Source: an uncultured Muribaculum sp. (GTDB lineage: Bacteria; Bacteroidota; Bacteroidia; Bacteroidales; Muribaculaceae). Taken from it: 64,000 bases of DNA. A program made the translations under genes and the position numbers. The notes beneath the pieces are model-generated. The model was not told the origin of the DNA, searched no databases, and saw only the letters and a program-made list of their open reading frames with translations. Positions within the stretch are counted from its first letter, which is position 1; each line of letters starts with the position of its first letter. The stretch is taken from NCBI RefSeq assembly GCF_910583865.1, contig NZ_CAJTYX010000015.1, positions 1-64,000 of the forward strand. The letters run 5' to 3'. Positions 17,801-25,835 of this stretch are shown one piece after another.

Positions 17801-19059
17801 ACATCGATGTTACTGATGCCGAGAACGTTTTGTCGGGATTACCGGTAGAGATACGCAGATACCTTGGAAACTACACTCCCGAGGCTGCCTACGACAAGGT
17901 CGATGTCCAGACTCTCACGGATGGCGACACGAAAAAAGATGGCCTTTTGGAAGCTGTAGAAACCGCATCCAGATATGAATATGACATATGGGCCGTGGTT
18001 GATGCCGGCAAGACCCTCAACCTGTCGAAAATCAAGGTTCATATCCCCGACGATAATTTCGGCACCAGCGAAATTGAGGCAACAGGATATGTCAACAAGG
18101 ACATCTCCCTCAAGGTGAGCGGCGACGGCAAGTCATGGACCGACCTCAAGACATTCTCCAATCTCAAGAATGTCTCGGAACTCACCTATATACTCCCCTC
18201 TTTCCGCGAAGTGCGCTATATAGCCGTGGCCTGCAACCTCAACACCTTCTTCTATGCCTCTTTGGCTGAGATCGAGGCCTACGAGCAGCTTGCAGAGATG
18301 ATTCCCGTCACACGTCCTGTCTCCATCAAGAATGGATTCAACGGCGACTTCATAGCCGAGACCACCGACATCGCCGGTTCTACCACCGACAAGCTTGACG
18401 GCGAAGGATGGGTGCTATATACATCTGATGTCAAGGAACAGGGCGCAGTGGCCGGAACTGACGGCAAGGTGACATCACGTGAGGGTATCCCATACCAGCT
18501 CGGCGACTACGATAAACCAAACGCCATGAAGCTCATGGACTACGAGTCGGGGACTCTTGAGTTCGCACAGCCGGTAAGCGCGGAGAAACTCTACCTGCTA
18601 CTGATTTGCGCCGACGGCGGCGGCTCCGTGAAAGCCGTGATCAACTATGAGGACGGCAGCAAGGAAGAAGCACAGACGTTCAATACCATCGACTGGTATT
18701 CCAGCTACGACAATGGATATGCCAAGTATGGATTGAGCCGCGTCAACCGCGAGGGGCTTGATTTTGATACACGCTACAAATTCCTCCTTTCAGAGACAGT
18801 GCTCAACGCAAACATATCCAAGAAGGCCGTGTCGATTGACCTTACAAACCAAAGGTCCTGCAAGCCTACCTTCCTGGCCGTGTCGATGACCGGACGCAAT
18901 TCCACTTCCGGAATAGCAGACAACATCGCCGACAAGACCGCCGAGGCAGAGATTGAAGCAATCTACAACCTCCAGGGCGTGCGCGTGGCCAATCCCGGCA
19001 AGGGGATCCACATCGTGCGCTACACCGACGGAACCACTAAGAAAGTGTACATCCGATAG
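14827..19059 (+). CDS. Secreted GH85 endo-beta-N-acetylglucosaminidase with discoidin domains and T9SS sorting domain
   Basis: 1410 residues with a signal peptide ending near TADA. The GH85 catalytic region spans about residues 30-420. DGYFINDES places Asn194 and Glu196 at the N-x-E spacing of the GH85 catalytic pair, the Asn assisting the substrate acetamido group and the Glu acting as acid/base. Next come beta-sandwich/Fn3- and PKD-like segments (about 560-755), an F5/8 type C (discoidin) domain (about 760-895), a second discoidin-like region (about 1000-1155), further beta-rich sequence, and a type A T9SS sorting domain at the end (IEAIYNLQGVRVANPGKG...VYIR). It should cleave the chitobiose core of N-glycans at the cell surface, fitting use of host or yeast glycoproteins. 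It is monocistronic and followed by a strong terminator. Confidence 0.92.
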   Translation: MSFKNLLTSAIIASSIIGYGGGTADAQQPYAGCWFPDDVRDWTPEYDKDAKFNRSRIPLKKRLRTPEPMKANAEQFEEGQLMLEAVSAKMCGQCSAQGFDNFIGYLPTYWQYYEKLVNWGGADDEGIIVFPPAGTVDAAHTQGTKVYATIFFQATTNGKPWAKQIVTEEDGKFPYAEQLYKMAKYYNIDGYFINDESHQGLQSTWISWVKYFYEVAEADGDMNMEIVWYDASNYPAVNMLKTNPRSSHFIDYGGGAGDYRGYADQIGSTVEETFHRIYGGIECARAGLTSFGSSLNTAYPRTGHVGSLALFCPEEHTWKDNVNKLFFTENARGEQAYEAMRKTFESERRTYVNNDGDPSKITSGEGSMWSAPWRGFAGCLVESTSIDVFPFITSFNVGNGKHRFVEGVIEGTRDYSHAGMQSYLPTWRWWIENGDNLKESIDWDDAYSGGNSMLISGSLSAGSHLMRLYKMVAPCDGGKLRLVYKSNNAVTPVLRLSTQSTVDPDMEINASSTSQTNGWTVAEYDLTPANGKTIYMVAFDLKADADIAAYEMRLGQMVIIPAGYSPKAVDITNLTIQNKLGEEGGDIRVTWDWADNSDLDHFDIYTIDAAGKRTLAGQTRGEGYYIPEVKRAGTESGINVEVVPVMKDASKGIAKTVIAEYPKATAPVVKIRTSCSYAKVGQEITLTATGTFLPSACKWILPEGMAFAEGCDGTEFTTRVHADALGSYTVKAQLTNEVGTGEAEAFVFEVLSDGDYADIRNVALNKSIHSQSAAASYLQTASNLVDGDRKPYNIDKKWCSTGKNPYAVINLGDVYVLYGFAFFDCNSGRETYNNIEKYQIQTSLDAKTWTTVVDETGRGADDVKYDYIYPVKARYVKLAPYGDNNITTRVWEFETYGREAISLSLEAPQEISVVAGEPQTVTVAYDLKGESRDNLQCTVTPGGNLIVGEVIEDADKATFSFDVTGERILGASQLTVRVENGGVVREHVITVNIDVTDAENVLSGLPVEIRRYLGNYTPEAAYDKVDVQTLTDGDTKKDGLLEAVETASRYEYDIWAVVDAGKTLNLSKIKVHIPDDNFGTSEIEATGYVNKDISLKVSGDGKSWTDLKTFSNLKNVSELTYILPSFREVRYIAVACNLNTFFYASLAEIEAYEQLAEMIPVTRPVSIKNGFNGDFIAETTDIAGSTTDKLDGEGWVLYTSDVKEQGAVAGTDGKVTSREGIPYQLGDYDKPNAMKLMDYESGTLEFAQPVSAEKLYLLLICADGGGSVKAVINYEDGSKEEAQTFNTIDWYSSYDNGYAKYGLSRVNREGLDFDTRYKFLLSETVLNANISKKAVSIDLTNQRSCKPTFLAVSMTGRNSTSGIADNIADKTAEAEIEAIYNLQGVRVANPGKGIHIVRYTDGTTKKVYIR

Positions 19060-19107
19060 GAAATAATACTTCTCAATCATAAAGATTTGGTTAAAGAAGA
19101 TGAACGG

Positions 19108-19141
19108 GAGGAGCGTGTCGCGAGACGCGCTCCTCTTTTTT
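19108..19141 (+). terminator. Rho-independent terminator of the GH85 gene
   Basis: GAGGAGCGTGTC (19108-19119) pairs with GACGCGCTCCTC (19124-19135), with one G-T pair, around a GCGA tetraloop, and is followed by six T residues. Confidence 0.9.
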
Positions 19142-19209
19142 ACCGGATTCCGATACCCGAAAGCCACCAAAAGTCAATTGTCGCTAAAACGCGACTGAAA
19201 ACATGACCG

Positions 19210-19273
19210 CACTGCCAACGAGAATAATTATTCGGGATAAGCTTGGCAGTGACGGAGGGAGATGTTATCTTTG
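19210..19273 (+). promoter_or_regulatory. Promoter with overlapping inverted repeats upstream of DUF4254
   Basis: TATCTTTG at 19266-19273 is a good -7 box. A weak CTTG lies 20 bp upstream. The region just upstream holds a perfect palindrome GAATAATTATTC (19222-19233), nested within CACTGCCA (19210-19217) and TGGCAGTG (19244-19251), which are exact reverse complements. The right arm overlaps the -33 position, as an operator would. The regulator is unknown. Confidence 0.5.
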
Positions 19274-19300
19274 TGTCTTAAAGATAAAAACTCGGGTAAT

Positions 19301-19906
19301 ATGAAATTTGCACAGAACGCCTTCAAGATATTCGCCGACGCTACGGCGGCCTATCATGTCACCGACAACGTGGATGCCCCGTGCCCCAATCCCTACGCGG
19401 AGGGTACGATGGAGCATGTGCTGTTTGCCAAGAACTGGATCGACGTGGTGCAGTGGCATCTCGAGGACCTGATACGCGACCCGGCCATCGACCCGGCGGA
19501 GGCCCTGGTGCTGAAACGCCGCATCGATGCGTCCAACCAGGAGCGCACCGACATGGTGGAGCGCATCGACACGAGTTTCCGCGACAAGTATGCGTCCGTG
19601 ACCGCGCTCCCCGACGCCACGATCAACACCGAGACCCCGGCGTGGGCCATCGACCGCCTGTCGATACTGGCGGTGAAGATCTACCACATGAAGGCCGAGA
19701 CCGAACGTCCCGACGCCGACACAGCCCACATAGACCGCTGCCGAGGGAAGCTCGACATACTCCTGGAGCAGCAGCACGACCTCACATCGGCCATCGACAC
19801 CCTCATCGCGGACATAGAGGCGGGACGCAAGTACATGAAGGTCTACCGCCAGATGAAGATGTACAACGACCCCTCCACCAACCCGGTGCTCTATGCCAAA
19901 AAGTGA
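19301..19906 (+). CDS. DUF4254 domain protein
   Basis: 201 residues from the ATG at 19301. The longer frame upstream overlaps the promoter. It is an all-helical cytoplasmic protein covering the whole DUF4254 family, with conserved AKNWIDVVQWHLEDLIRDP and the LKRRIDASNQERTDMVERID segment. Function is unknown, but the family is regularly found beside a GT9 heptosyltransferase-like gene in Bacteroidales, and here it overlaps one by 14 bases. An accessory role in lipopolysaccharide core assembly is therefore plausible but unproven. Confidence 0.88.
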   Translation: MKFAQNAFKIFADATAAYHVTDNVDAPCPNPYAEGTMEHVLFAKNWIDVVQWHLEDLIRDPAIDPAEALVLKRRIDASNQERTDMVERIDTSFRDKYASVTALPDATINTETPAWAIDRLSILAVKIYHMKAETERPDADTAHIDRCRGKLDILLEQQHDLTSAIDTLIADIEAGRKYMKVYRQMKMYNDPSTNPVLYAKK

Positions 19907-20960
19907 AGGCAGGCTGCCGCGCAACGTGCTCGTGATGCGCTTTTCGGCGCTTGGCGACGTGGCCATGACCATACCCGTGGTCTACTCAGTGTGCCGCAGC
20001 AACCCGTCGACACGATTCATATTCCTCACACGCAAGTCGCAGGTGCCACTCTTCGTCAACGCCCCGGCCAACCTCGTTGTGACCGGAGTCGACTTCAAGC
20101 ACGATTATCCACATGTCACCGACCTGTGGCGGCTGTTCTCGCAGCTTAAAAAGGAGTATGGCATCGACGCCATCGCCGACCTCCACGGAGTGATACGCAG
20201 CTACGCAATCTCGCTGGCGGGGATTGTCCGCGGACTAAAGGTGCACACCATACGCAAAGGACGCCGCCACAAGCGCGCGCTGACACGGCCGCGCAACAAG
20301 GTGATGCTACCGCTCATCTCGTCGAGGGCACGCTACCGCGAAGTGTTCTACAGGTTCGGCTTCGCCGTGGAGGACCGTTTCGACGGCCTGTACGGCACAG
20401 ACAAGGCCGATCCGGCAATCTTCGCCTCGATCACCGCGCCAAAAGCCCCGGGAGAGAAGTGGATAGGGATAGCTCCGTTCGCCAAGCACAAAGGGAAGAT
20501 ATATCCGCCGGATCTGATGGAGAAGGTGGTGGAAGAGCTGTCGCAACTGCCGGGCGCGAGGATATTCCTGTTCGGCGGCGGCGAGGAGGAGCGCGAGATA
20601 CTCGGCCGATGGGCCGAGGCCTATCCCGGAGTGACTTCGCTCGCCGACAAGAAGCACGGCTTCCCCGTGGAAATGGCGTTGCAGAGCCATCTCGACACGA
20701 TGGTGACGATGGACTCGGCCAACATGCATCTGGCGTCGCTCGTCGGGGTGAGGGTCGTCAGCATATGGGGCGCCACACATTCCTACTGCGGGTTCAAGGG
20801 CTACCGCCAGAAGGAGAGCGACATCATACAGCTGCCGATGACGTGCCGCCCATGCTCGGTGTTCGGCAACAAGCCATGCGCGCGCGGTGACTACCACTGC
20901 CTGCGCGGCATATCTCCCCAACAGATAGTGAAAAAAGTGAAATCCATCATAGATGCTTAA
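19893..20960 (+). CDS. Glycosyltransferase family 9 (heptosyltransferase-like)
   Basis: 355 residues. The N-terminus VLVMRFSALGDVAMTIPVV and the C-terminal VTMDSANMHLASLVGVRVVSIWG are hallmark GT9 segments, the latter contributing the nucleotide-sugar site. Such enzymes add heptose or a similar sugar to the lipopolysaccharide inner core at the inner membrane face. It overlaps DUF4254 upstream by 14 bases and ruvB downstream by 8 bases, so the three form one tightly packed unit. The start may be the ATG at 19893 or a later in-frame ATG (VMRFS). Confidence 0.93.
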   Translation: MPKSEGRLPRNVLVMRFSALGDVAMTIPVVYSVCRSNPSTRFIFLTRKSQVPLFVNAPANLVVTGVDFKHDYPHVTDLWRLFSQLKKEYGIDAIADLHGVIRSYAISLAGIVRGLKVHTIRKGRRHKRALTRPRNKVMLPLISSRARYREVFYRFGFAVEDRFDGLYGTDKADPAIFASITAPKAPGEKWIGIAPFAKHKGKIYPPDLMEKVVEELSQLPGARIFLFGGGEEEREILGRWAEAYPGVTSLADKKHGFPVEMALQSHLDTMVTMDSANMHLASLVGVRVVSIWGATHSYCGFKGYRQKESDIIQLPMTCRPCSVFGNKPCARGDYHCLRGISPQQIVKKVKSIIDA

Positions 20961-21996
20961 CAACGATTCGGACAACGATTTCGACATACGCGAGATGTCG
21001 CTATCCGGCGACCGCACCGAGACCGACATCGAGCGCGCGTTGCGCCCGTCGGGATTCAACGCATTCAGCGGACAGGACAAGATTGTCGACAACCTGCGCG
21101 TGTTTGTCGCCGCCGCCAAGATGCGCGGGGAGTCGCTCGACCACGTGCTGCTCCACGGCCCTCCCGGCCTGGGCAAGACCACGCTGTCGCAAATCATCGC
21201 CAACGAGCTTGGCGTGGGCTTCAAGGTTACCTCCGGACCCGTGCTAGACAAGCCGGGCGACCTGGCCGGGCTTCTCACTTCGCTCGAAGAGAACGACGTG
21301 CTTTTCATCGACGAGATACACCGCCTGAGTCCCGTGGTCGAGGAGTACCTTTACTCGGCCATGGAGGATTACCGTATCGACATTATGATCGACAAGGGCC
21401 CGGGGGCGCGCACAGTGCAGCTGACACTGGCACCGTTCACACTCATCGGCGCCACCACACGCAGCGGACTGCTCACGTCGCCCCTGCGCGCACGCTTCGG
21501 CATCAACTGCCATCTGGAGTACTACGACCACGAGGTGCTCGAACGCATTGTGCTCCGATCGGCGGGTCTGCTCGGCGTGAAGTGCACGGCCGAGGCCGCC
21601 CACGAGATAGCGTTGCGCAGCCGAGGCACACCGCGCGTGGCCAACCGCCTGTTGCGCCGCGTGCGCGACTTCGCCCAGGTGAAGGGGCGCGGCGTGATCG
21701 ACCCCGAGATAGCACGCTACGCCCTCGAAGCGCTCAACATCGACCGCTACGGTCTTGACGAGATCGACAACAAGATACTCACCACCATCATCCACAAGTT
21801 CCGCGGAGGCCCGGTGGGGCTCACCACCATCGCCACGGCCCTCGGCGAGGATCCCGGTACGGTCGAGGAAGTATACGAACCTTTCCTGATAAAGGAGGGG
21901 TTCATCAAGCGTACACCAAGAGGCCGCGAGGTCACGATGCTCGCCTACACGCATCTTGGCATCTCACCCGCCGCCGACGGAGCTACCCTTTTCTGA
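20953..21996 (+). CDS. ruvB: Holliday junction branch migration ATPase RuvB
   Basis: 347 residues, the usual length. Walker A is GPPGLGKTTLS, Walker B is FIDEIHR, sensor/arginine-finger segments are GATTRSGLLTSPLRARFG, and the C-terminal winged helix contains PRGREVTMLAYTHLG. It is the hexameric motor of RuvABC in recombination and fork repair. No ruvA or ruvC is next to it. It overlaps the GT9 gene by 8 bases and is followed by a flippase gene, a mixed neighbourhood that suggests shared transcription rather than shared function. Confidence 0.97.
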   Translation: MLNNDSDNDFDIREMSLSGDRTETDIERALRPSGFNAFSGQDKIVDNLRVFVAAAKMRGESLDHVLLHGPPGLGKTTLSQIIANELGVGFKVTSGPVLDKPGDLAGLLTSLEENDVLFIDEIHRLSPVVEEYLYSAMEDYRIDIMIDKGPGARTVQLTLAPFTLIGATTRSGLLTSPLRARFGINCHLEYYDHEVLERIVLRSAGLLGVKCTAEAAHEIALRSRGTPRVANRLLRRVRDFAQVKGRGVIDPEIARYALEALNIDRYGLDEIDNKILTTIIHKFRGGPVGLTTIATALGEDPGTVEEVYEPFLIKEGFIKRTPRGREVTMLAYTHLGISPAADGATLF

Positions 21997-22020
21997 CAAC
22001 CCGGCCCGGACGGGCTGCCG

Positions 22021-22046
22021 ACGGGTGTATTAAACGGGTGTATTAA
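22021..22046 (+). repeat. 13-bp tandem duplication in the flippase leader
   Basis: ACGGGTGTATTAA occurs twice back to back (22021-22033 and 22034-22046), 12 bp before the flippase start codon. Confidence 0.85.
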
Positions 22047-22058
22047 ATATGAAATCAT

Positions 22059-23540
22059 ATGGCCGGAGTAAAATCATTGGCTAAGGACACCGCTATCTAC
22101 GGTGTCAGTTCGATAGTGGGGCGATTCCTCAACTGGTGTCTCGTCCCGCTCTACACGCGCCTGTTTCCGGAGGAGATGTACGGCGTGGTCACTTACGTGT
22201 ATTCCATCGTCGCGCTCGCGCTGATCGTGCTCACCTACGGCATGGAGACCGGTTTTTTCCGCTTTGCCAACCATGAGCGCTACAGCAACCCCGACGAGGT
22301 CTACTCCACTTCGCTCGCGTCGCTGGGGTGCACCTCCACGCTGTTCTTCGCCCTGGTGCTCATGTTCCTCGGCCCCATATCAAGGGGGATGGAATGTGAA
22401 GGGCACGGGAGCTACGTGTGGATGATGGCCCTCGCGGTGGCCATCGACGCCTACTCGTGCATGCCTTTCGCATACCTGCGCTACAAGAAGCGCCCGATGC
22501 GCTTCGCGATGCTCAAGCTCGTCAACATCGGACTCAACATCGCGCTCAACATATTCTTCCTGCTGGTGTGCCCGTGGCTTATGCGCGTGGCGCCGCAGTC
22601 GGTGGGATGGTTCTACATGCCCGGCTTCGGCATAGGCTACATATTCCTGAGCAACCTGATAGCCTCGGCGGTGACGCTGGTGATGCTGCTCCCCGACGTG
22701 GTCCACGTGCCTATGCGCTTCAACGGGCGTCTGCTCAGGGAGATGCTCGCGTACTCGTTCCCGCTGCTTGTGCTCGGCATCGCCGGCATCATGAACCAGA
22801 CGCTCGACAAGATCCTCTACCCATTGCTCGCAGGCTCCGACGCCATGGCCGGACTCGGCATCTACGGGGCCAACTACAAGATAGCCATCGTGATGGTGAT
22901 GTTCATACAGGCATTCCGCTTCGCCTACGAGCCGTTCATCTTCTCTCAGAGCCGCGAGCGCGGCGAAAGCAAGATGCAGGCCTACCGCGACGCCATGAAG
23001 TATTTCGTGATCTTCGCCCTCTTCATATTCCTCGTGGTGATGTACTATCTCGACATACTGCGCTACTTCGTGCGCCCCGACTACTGGGCGGGACTCAAGG
23101 TGGTACCGGTGGTGATGGCGGCGGAGCTGTTCTTCGGCGTGTTCTTCAACCTGTCGCTATGGTACAAACTCACCGACCGCACCATCTGGGGCACATGGTT
23201 CTCGCTGCTCGGGCTGTCGGTGACCGTGGCGCTCAACGTGCTGCTCGTGCCACGGTTCGGCTATATGGGTTGCGCATGGGCGGCATTCTGCTGCTACGGT
23301 GTGATGATGGTGGCGAGCTACCTCGTAGGACGCGCCAAGTACCCGATAGGCTACGACGTGCCGCGCCTGCTCTTCTACGCGGCCGTCGCCGCCATCCTAT
23401 ATGCGCTCGGCTGCTACGTGAGCCTCGGGGCGCAGTGGCTTGACTTCATCTACCGCGCCATGCTGCTGGGCATATACTGCGCCATAGTGATGTGCAGGGA
23501 GCATCTGTCCCCCTCGATGCTTATTCCACGCAAGAAATAA
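22059..23540 (+). CDS. Oligosaccharide flippase family protein (Wzx/MOP superfamily)
   Basis: 493 residues with about 14 predicted membrane spans. The N-terminus GVKSLAKDTAIYGVSSIVGRFLNWCLVPLYTRL is typical of polysaccharide biosynthesis flippases. The protein should move an undecaprenyl-linked glycan across the inner membrane. The nearby GT9 and two GT4 genes support an envelope glycan role. The start is 62 bp after ruvB, just after a 13-bp tandem repeat, and the gene is followed after 7 bp by the DUF389 gene. Confidence 0.92.
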   Translation: MAGVKSLAKDTAIYGVSSIVGRFLNWCLVPLYTRLFPEEMYGVVTYVYSIVALALIVLTYGMETGFFRFANHERYSNPDEVYSTSLASLGCTSTLFFALVLMFLGPISRGMECEGHGSYVWMMALAVAIDAYSCMPFAYLRYKKRPMRFAMLKLVNIGLNIALNIFFLLVCPWLMRVAPQSVGWFYMPGFGIGYIFLSNLIASAVTLVMLLPDVVHVPMRFNGRLLREMLAYSFPLLVLGIAGIMNQTLDKILYPLLAGSDAMAGLGIYGANYKIAIVMVMFIQAFRFAYEPFIFSQSRERGESKMQAYRDAMKYFVIFALFIFLVVMYYLDILRYFVRPDYWAGLKVVPVVMAAELFFGVFFNLSLWYKLTDRTIWGTWFSLLGLSVTVALNVLLVPRFGYMGCAWAAFCCYGVMMVASYLVGRAKYPIGYDVPRLLFYAAVAAILYALGCYVSLGAQWLDFIYRAMLLGIYCAIVMCREHLSPSMLIPRKK

Positions 23541-23547
23541 ACCGACA

Positions 23548-24966
23548 ATGAAACAGATTGACCTGAAAGCTTTCTCCGACGCTGTAAAGGATTATTTCGA
23601 CCTTACATCGTTTCTCATACCCCAGGCAGAGGCAGAGGAGGTGATCCGCGAAGGAATCTCATTCCGGGGCACCAACATGCTTGTGCTCATAATGGCCATA
23701 TTCATAGCTTCGCTCGGACTGAACGTCAACTCCACGGCGGTGATCATCGGCGCGATGCTCATATCGCCGCTGATGGGTCCTATAATCGGAATCGGCCTCG
23801 CCGTGGGCATACAGGATTTCGACCTGATGAAACGTTCGTTCCGCAACCTGTTCATGGCTGCGGCGTTCTCCATAGCCACCTCGGCACTCTATTTCCTCAT
23901 CTCGCCCGTCAACGAGGGACACAGCGAGCTGCTGGCGCGCACTTCGCCCACCATCTACGACGTGCTCATAGGCTTCTTCGGCGGCGCGGCGGGCATCATA
24001 GCCATAGGTAGCAAGACCAAAGGGAACGTGATTCCCGGCGTGGCCATCGCCACTGCCCTTATGCCTCCGCTCTGCACCGTAGGCTATGGCCTTGCCACCT
24101 GGCAGCTCAACTACTTCCTCGGGGCGCTCTACCTGTTCTTCATCAACTCGGTGTTTATCGCATGTGCCACCACCGTGGGTGTAAAGGCGATGAAATACCA
24201 TGTCAAGGACTTTTCCAACCCGCAGAGGGCCCGCCGCGTACGCAACACCATCTATACGGTGGCAATCCTGACGATGGTGCCGGCAGTCATCCTGACCTAC
24301 CGAATGTATCGCGTCAATGCATTCCAGACATCATGTGCGAAATTCGTCGACCAGGAGTTCTCATTCCCGGCCACCCAGGTACTCTCCTACAAGGCCGTGC
24401 GCGGTGCGGGGGGAGACCGGACGCTTACAGTCACCCTGATGGGGCGCGTGCTTCCTGAGGACTCGCTCGTAATGGCAATGACCCCGCGCATGGAACAATT
24501 CGGCATCGGGGGCACGAAGCTGCGCATAATCCAGGGTGACAATTCCATGCAGATGAAGCCGGGCGAGCTTACCTCGTCGATGGTACGCGACATCTACCAG
24601 GTGACGCAGAGCACCATCAACGCGCAGCGCCAGGAGATCGACTCGCTGCGCGCCGTAGCCGCCGTGACAGCGCGCAACGACACCATCGGGGCCACCATCT
24701 CGCCGGAGATAAAAGTGCTGTTCCCGCAGGTGCGCGACATAGCCGTGACGCGCGGCATCGTCAGCAACGTCGACACGCGCCGGCTCGACACCGTCAACGT
24801 GGTCCTTGTGCAATACCGTTCGCCGATGCCCCGCCCCCAGGAAGAGAAACTACGCGAATACCTACAGGCGCGCCTCGGCTACCGCTCGATCGACATCGTG
24901 TCGTCGACACGCCTCACCAGCAGGCCATCCACCGACAAGAAGTCATCAAAACAAGACAAACGATGA
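23548..24966 (+). CDS. DUF389 (TIGR00341-type) membrane protein
   Basis: 472 residues. A short N-terminal helix region (LTSFLIPQAEAEEVIREG) precedes six to seven membrane spans in residues about 45-250, including STAVIIGAMLISPLMGPIIGIG and GNVIPGVAIATALMPPLCTVGYG, the DUF389 hallmarks. A soluble C-terminal region (about 260-470) with coiled-coil tendency follows and is probably periplasmic. No function is established for the family. The last codons overlap the next gene by four bases (ATGA). Confidence 0.92.
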   Translation: MKQIDLKAFSDAVKDYFDLTSFLIPQAEAEEVIREGISFRGTNMLVLIMAIFIASLGLNVNSTAVIIGAMLISPLMGPIIGIGLAVGIQDFDLMKRSFRNLFMAAAFSIATSALYFLISPVNEGHSELLARTSPTIYDVLIGFFGGAAGIIAIGSKTKGNVIPGVAIATALMPPLCTVGYGLATWQLNYFLGALYLFFINSVFIACATTVGVKAMKYHVKDFSNPQRARRVRNTIYTVAILTMVPAVILTYRMYRVNAFQTSCAKFVDQEFSFPATQVLSYKAVRGAGGDRTLTVTLMGRVLPEDSLVMAMTPRMEQFGIGGTKLRIIQGDNSMQMKPGELTSSMVRDIYQVTQSTINAQRQEIDSLRAVAAVTARNDTIGATISPEIKVLFPQVRDIAVTRGIVSNVDTRRLDTVNVVLVQYRSPMPRPQEEKLREYLQARLGYRSIDIVSSTRLTSRPSTDKKSSKQDKR

Positions 24967-25385
24967 AATCAAGATTGCTACTGCTATCCCTTAATTTGGT
25001 CATGACAATCAATCTCAACGCACAGACCCGATGCGAGAAGCATCAGATGGCGGATGACGGCATAATCCGTTATTCCGTCATCGATATCATACCCGAGCAC
25101 CTCAAGGAGTACCTTCCGTTGGCATTGGAGGTCGGGGAGGTATCGATGAAAACCGAGCCGGGAGTGCTTGCCATGTATCCTACTGTGGCGGATGATGATT
25201 CATGCCGTGTCACCATATTGGAGATATATTCCTCGCGCGATGCTTACAAAAGCCATATAGCGTCCCGTCATTTCCAAAAATACAAACAATCCACCCTCCA
25301 CATGGTAAAGTCTCTTCAGCTTCTTGACCAGAAGCCCATGAATCCGAAGATGACAATAACATCGGATATAACGGAACGACCATGA
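24963..25385 (+). CDS. Exported antibiotic-biosynthesis-monooxygenase-like (ABM) protein
   Basis: 140 residues. A short signal peptide (LLLLSLNLVMTINLNAQ) is followed by one ferredoxin-like ABM domain with IRYSVIDIIPEHLKEY and the SRDAYKSHIASRHFQKYK helix typical of the fold. Most ABM proteins are cytoplasmic dimers acting as heme- or quinol-related monooxygenases, so an exported form is somewhat unusual. The reaction is unknown. It overlaps DUF389 by 4 bp and the YjbQ gene by 4 bp, so all three are translationally coupled. Confidence 0.72.
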   Translation: MKSRLLLLSLNLVMTINLNAQTRCEKHQMADDGIIRYSVIDIIPEHLKEYLPLALEVGEVSMKTEPGVLAMYPTVADDDSCRVTILEIYSSRDAYKSHIASRHFQKYKQSTLHMVKSLQLLDQKPMNPKMTITSDITERP

Positions 25386-25795
25386 TTGAACAGATTGAAT
25401 TCGCATTGAACCCTAAGCCGCGAGGCATCCATCTCGTCACAGGCGAGATACTGCGTCATTTGCCACCGCTTCCCGGCAAGGGGATACTCAACCTGCTTAT
25501 AAAGCATACATCGGCGGCATTGGCCCTGAACGAGAACGCCGACCCCGATGTCCGCCACGACCTTGCCGGAATATTCGACCGGCTCGTGCCTGAAAACGCG
25601 CCTTACTACCTACATACGGATGAAGGGAGCGACGATATGCCTTCGCATGCCAAATCGGTCATTGTCGGCTCTTCGCTGACCATCCCGGTCACAAGCGCAC
25701 GACTTAATCTCGGCACATGGCAGGGTGTTTATCTATGCGAGTTCCGCGACTATGGCGGTTCCCGCAAGATCGTTGCAACCATTTTAGGAGAATGA
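25382..25795 (+). CDS. yjbQ: YjbQ family (UPF0047) protein
   Basis: 137 residues covering the whole family. The conserved NLLIKHTSAALALNENADPDV and DDMPSHAKS segments and the closing GTWQGVYLCEFRDYGG are present. Family members show weak thiamine-phosphate synthase activity in vitro and are named secondary thiamine-phosphate synthase, though the physiological role is debated. It is coupled by a 4-bp overlap to the exported ABM gene. Confidence 0.92.
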   Translation: MIEQIEFALNPKPRGIHLVTGEILRHLPPLPGKGILNLLIKHTSAALALNENADPDVRHDLAGIFDRLVPENAPYYLHTDEGSDDMPSHAKSVIVGSSLTIPVTSARLNLGTWQGVYLCEFRDYGGSRKIVATILGE

Positions 25796-25835
25796 GATGG
25801 TGTTCAAGTGGTTGTTTAATTAGAGACATAAGAAG

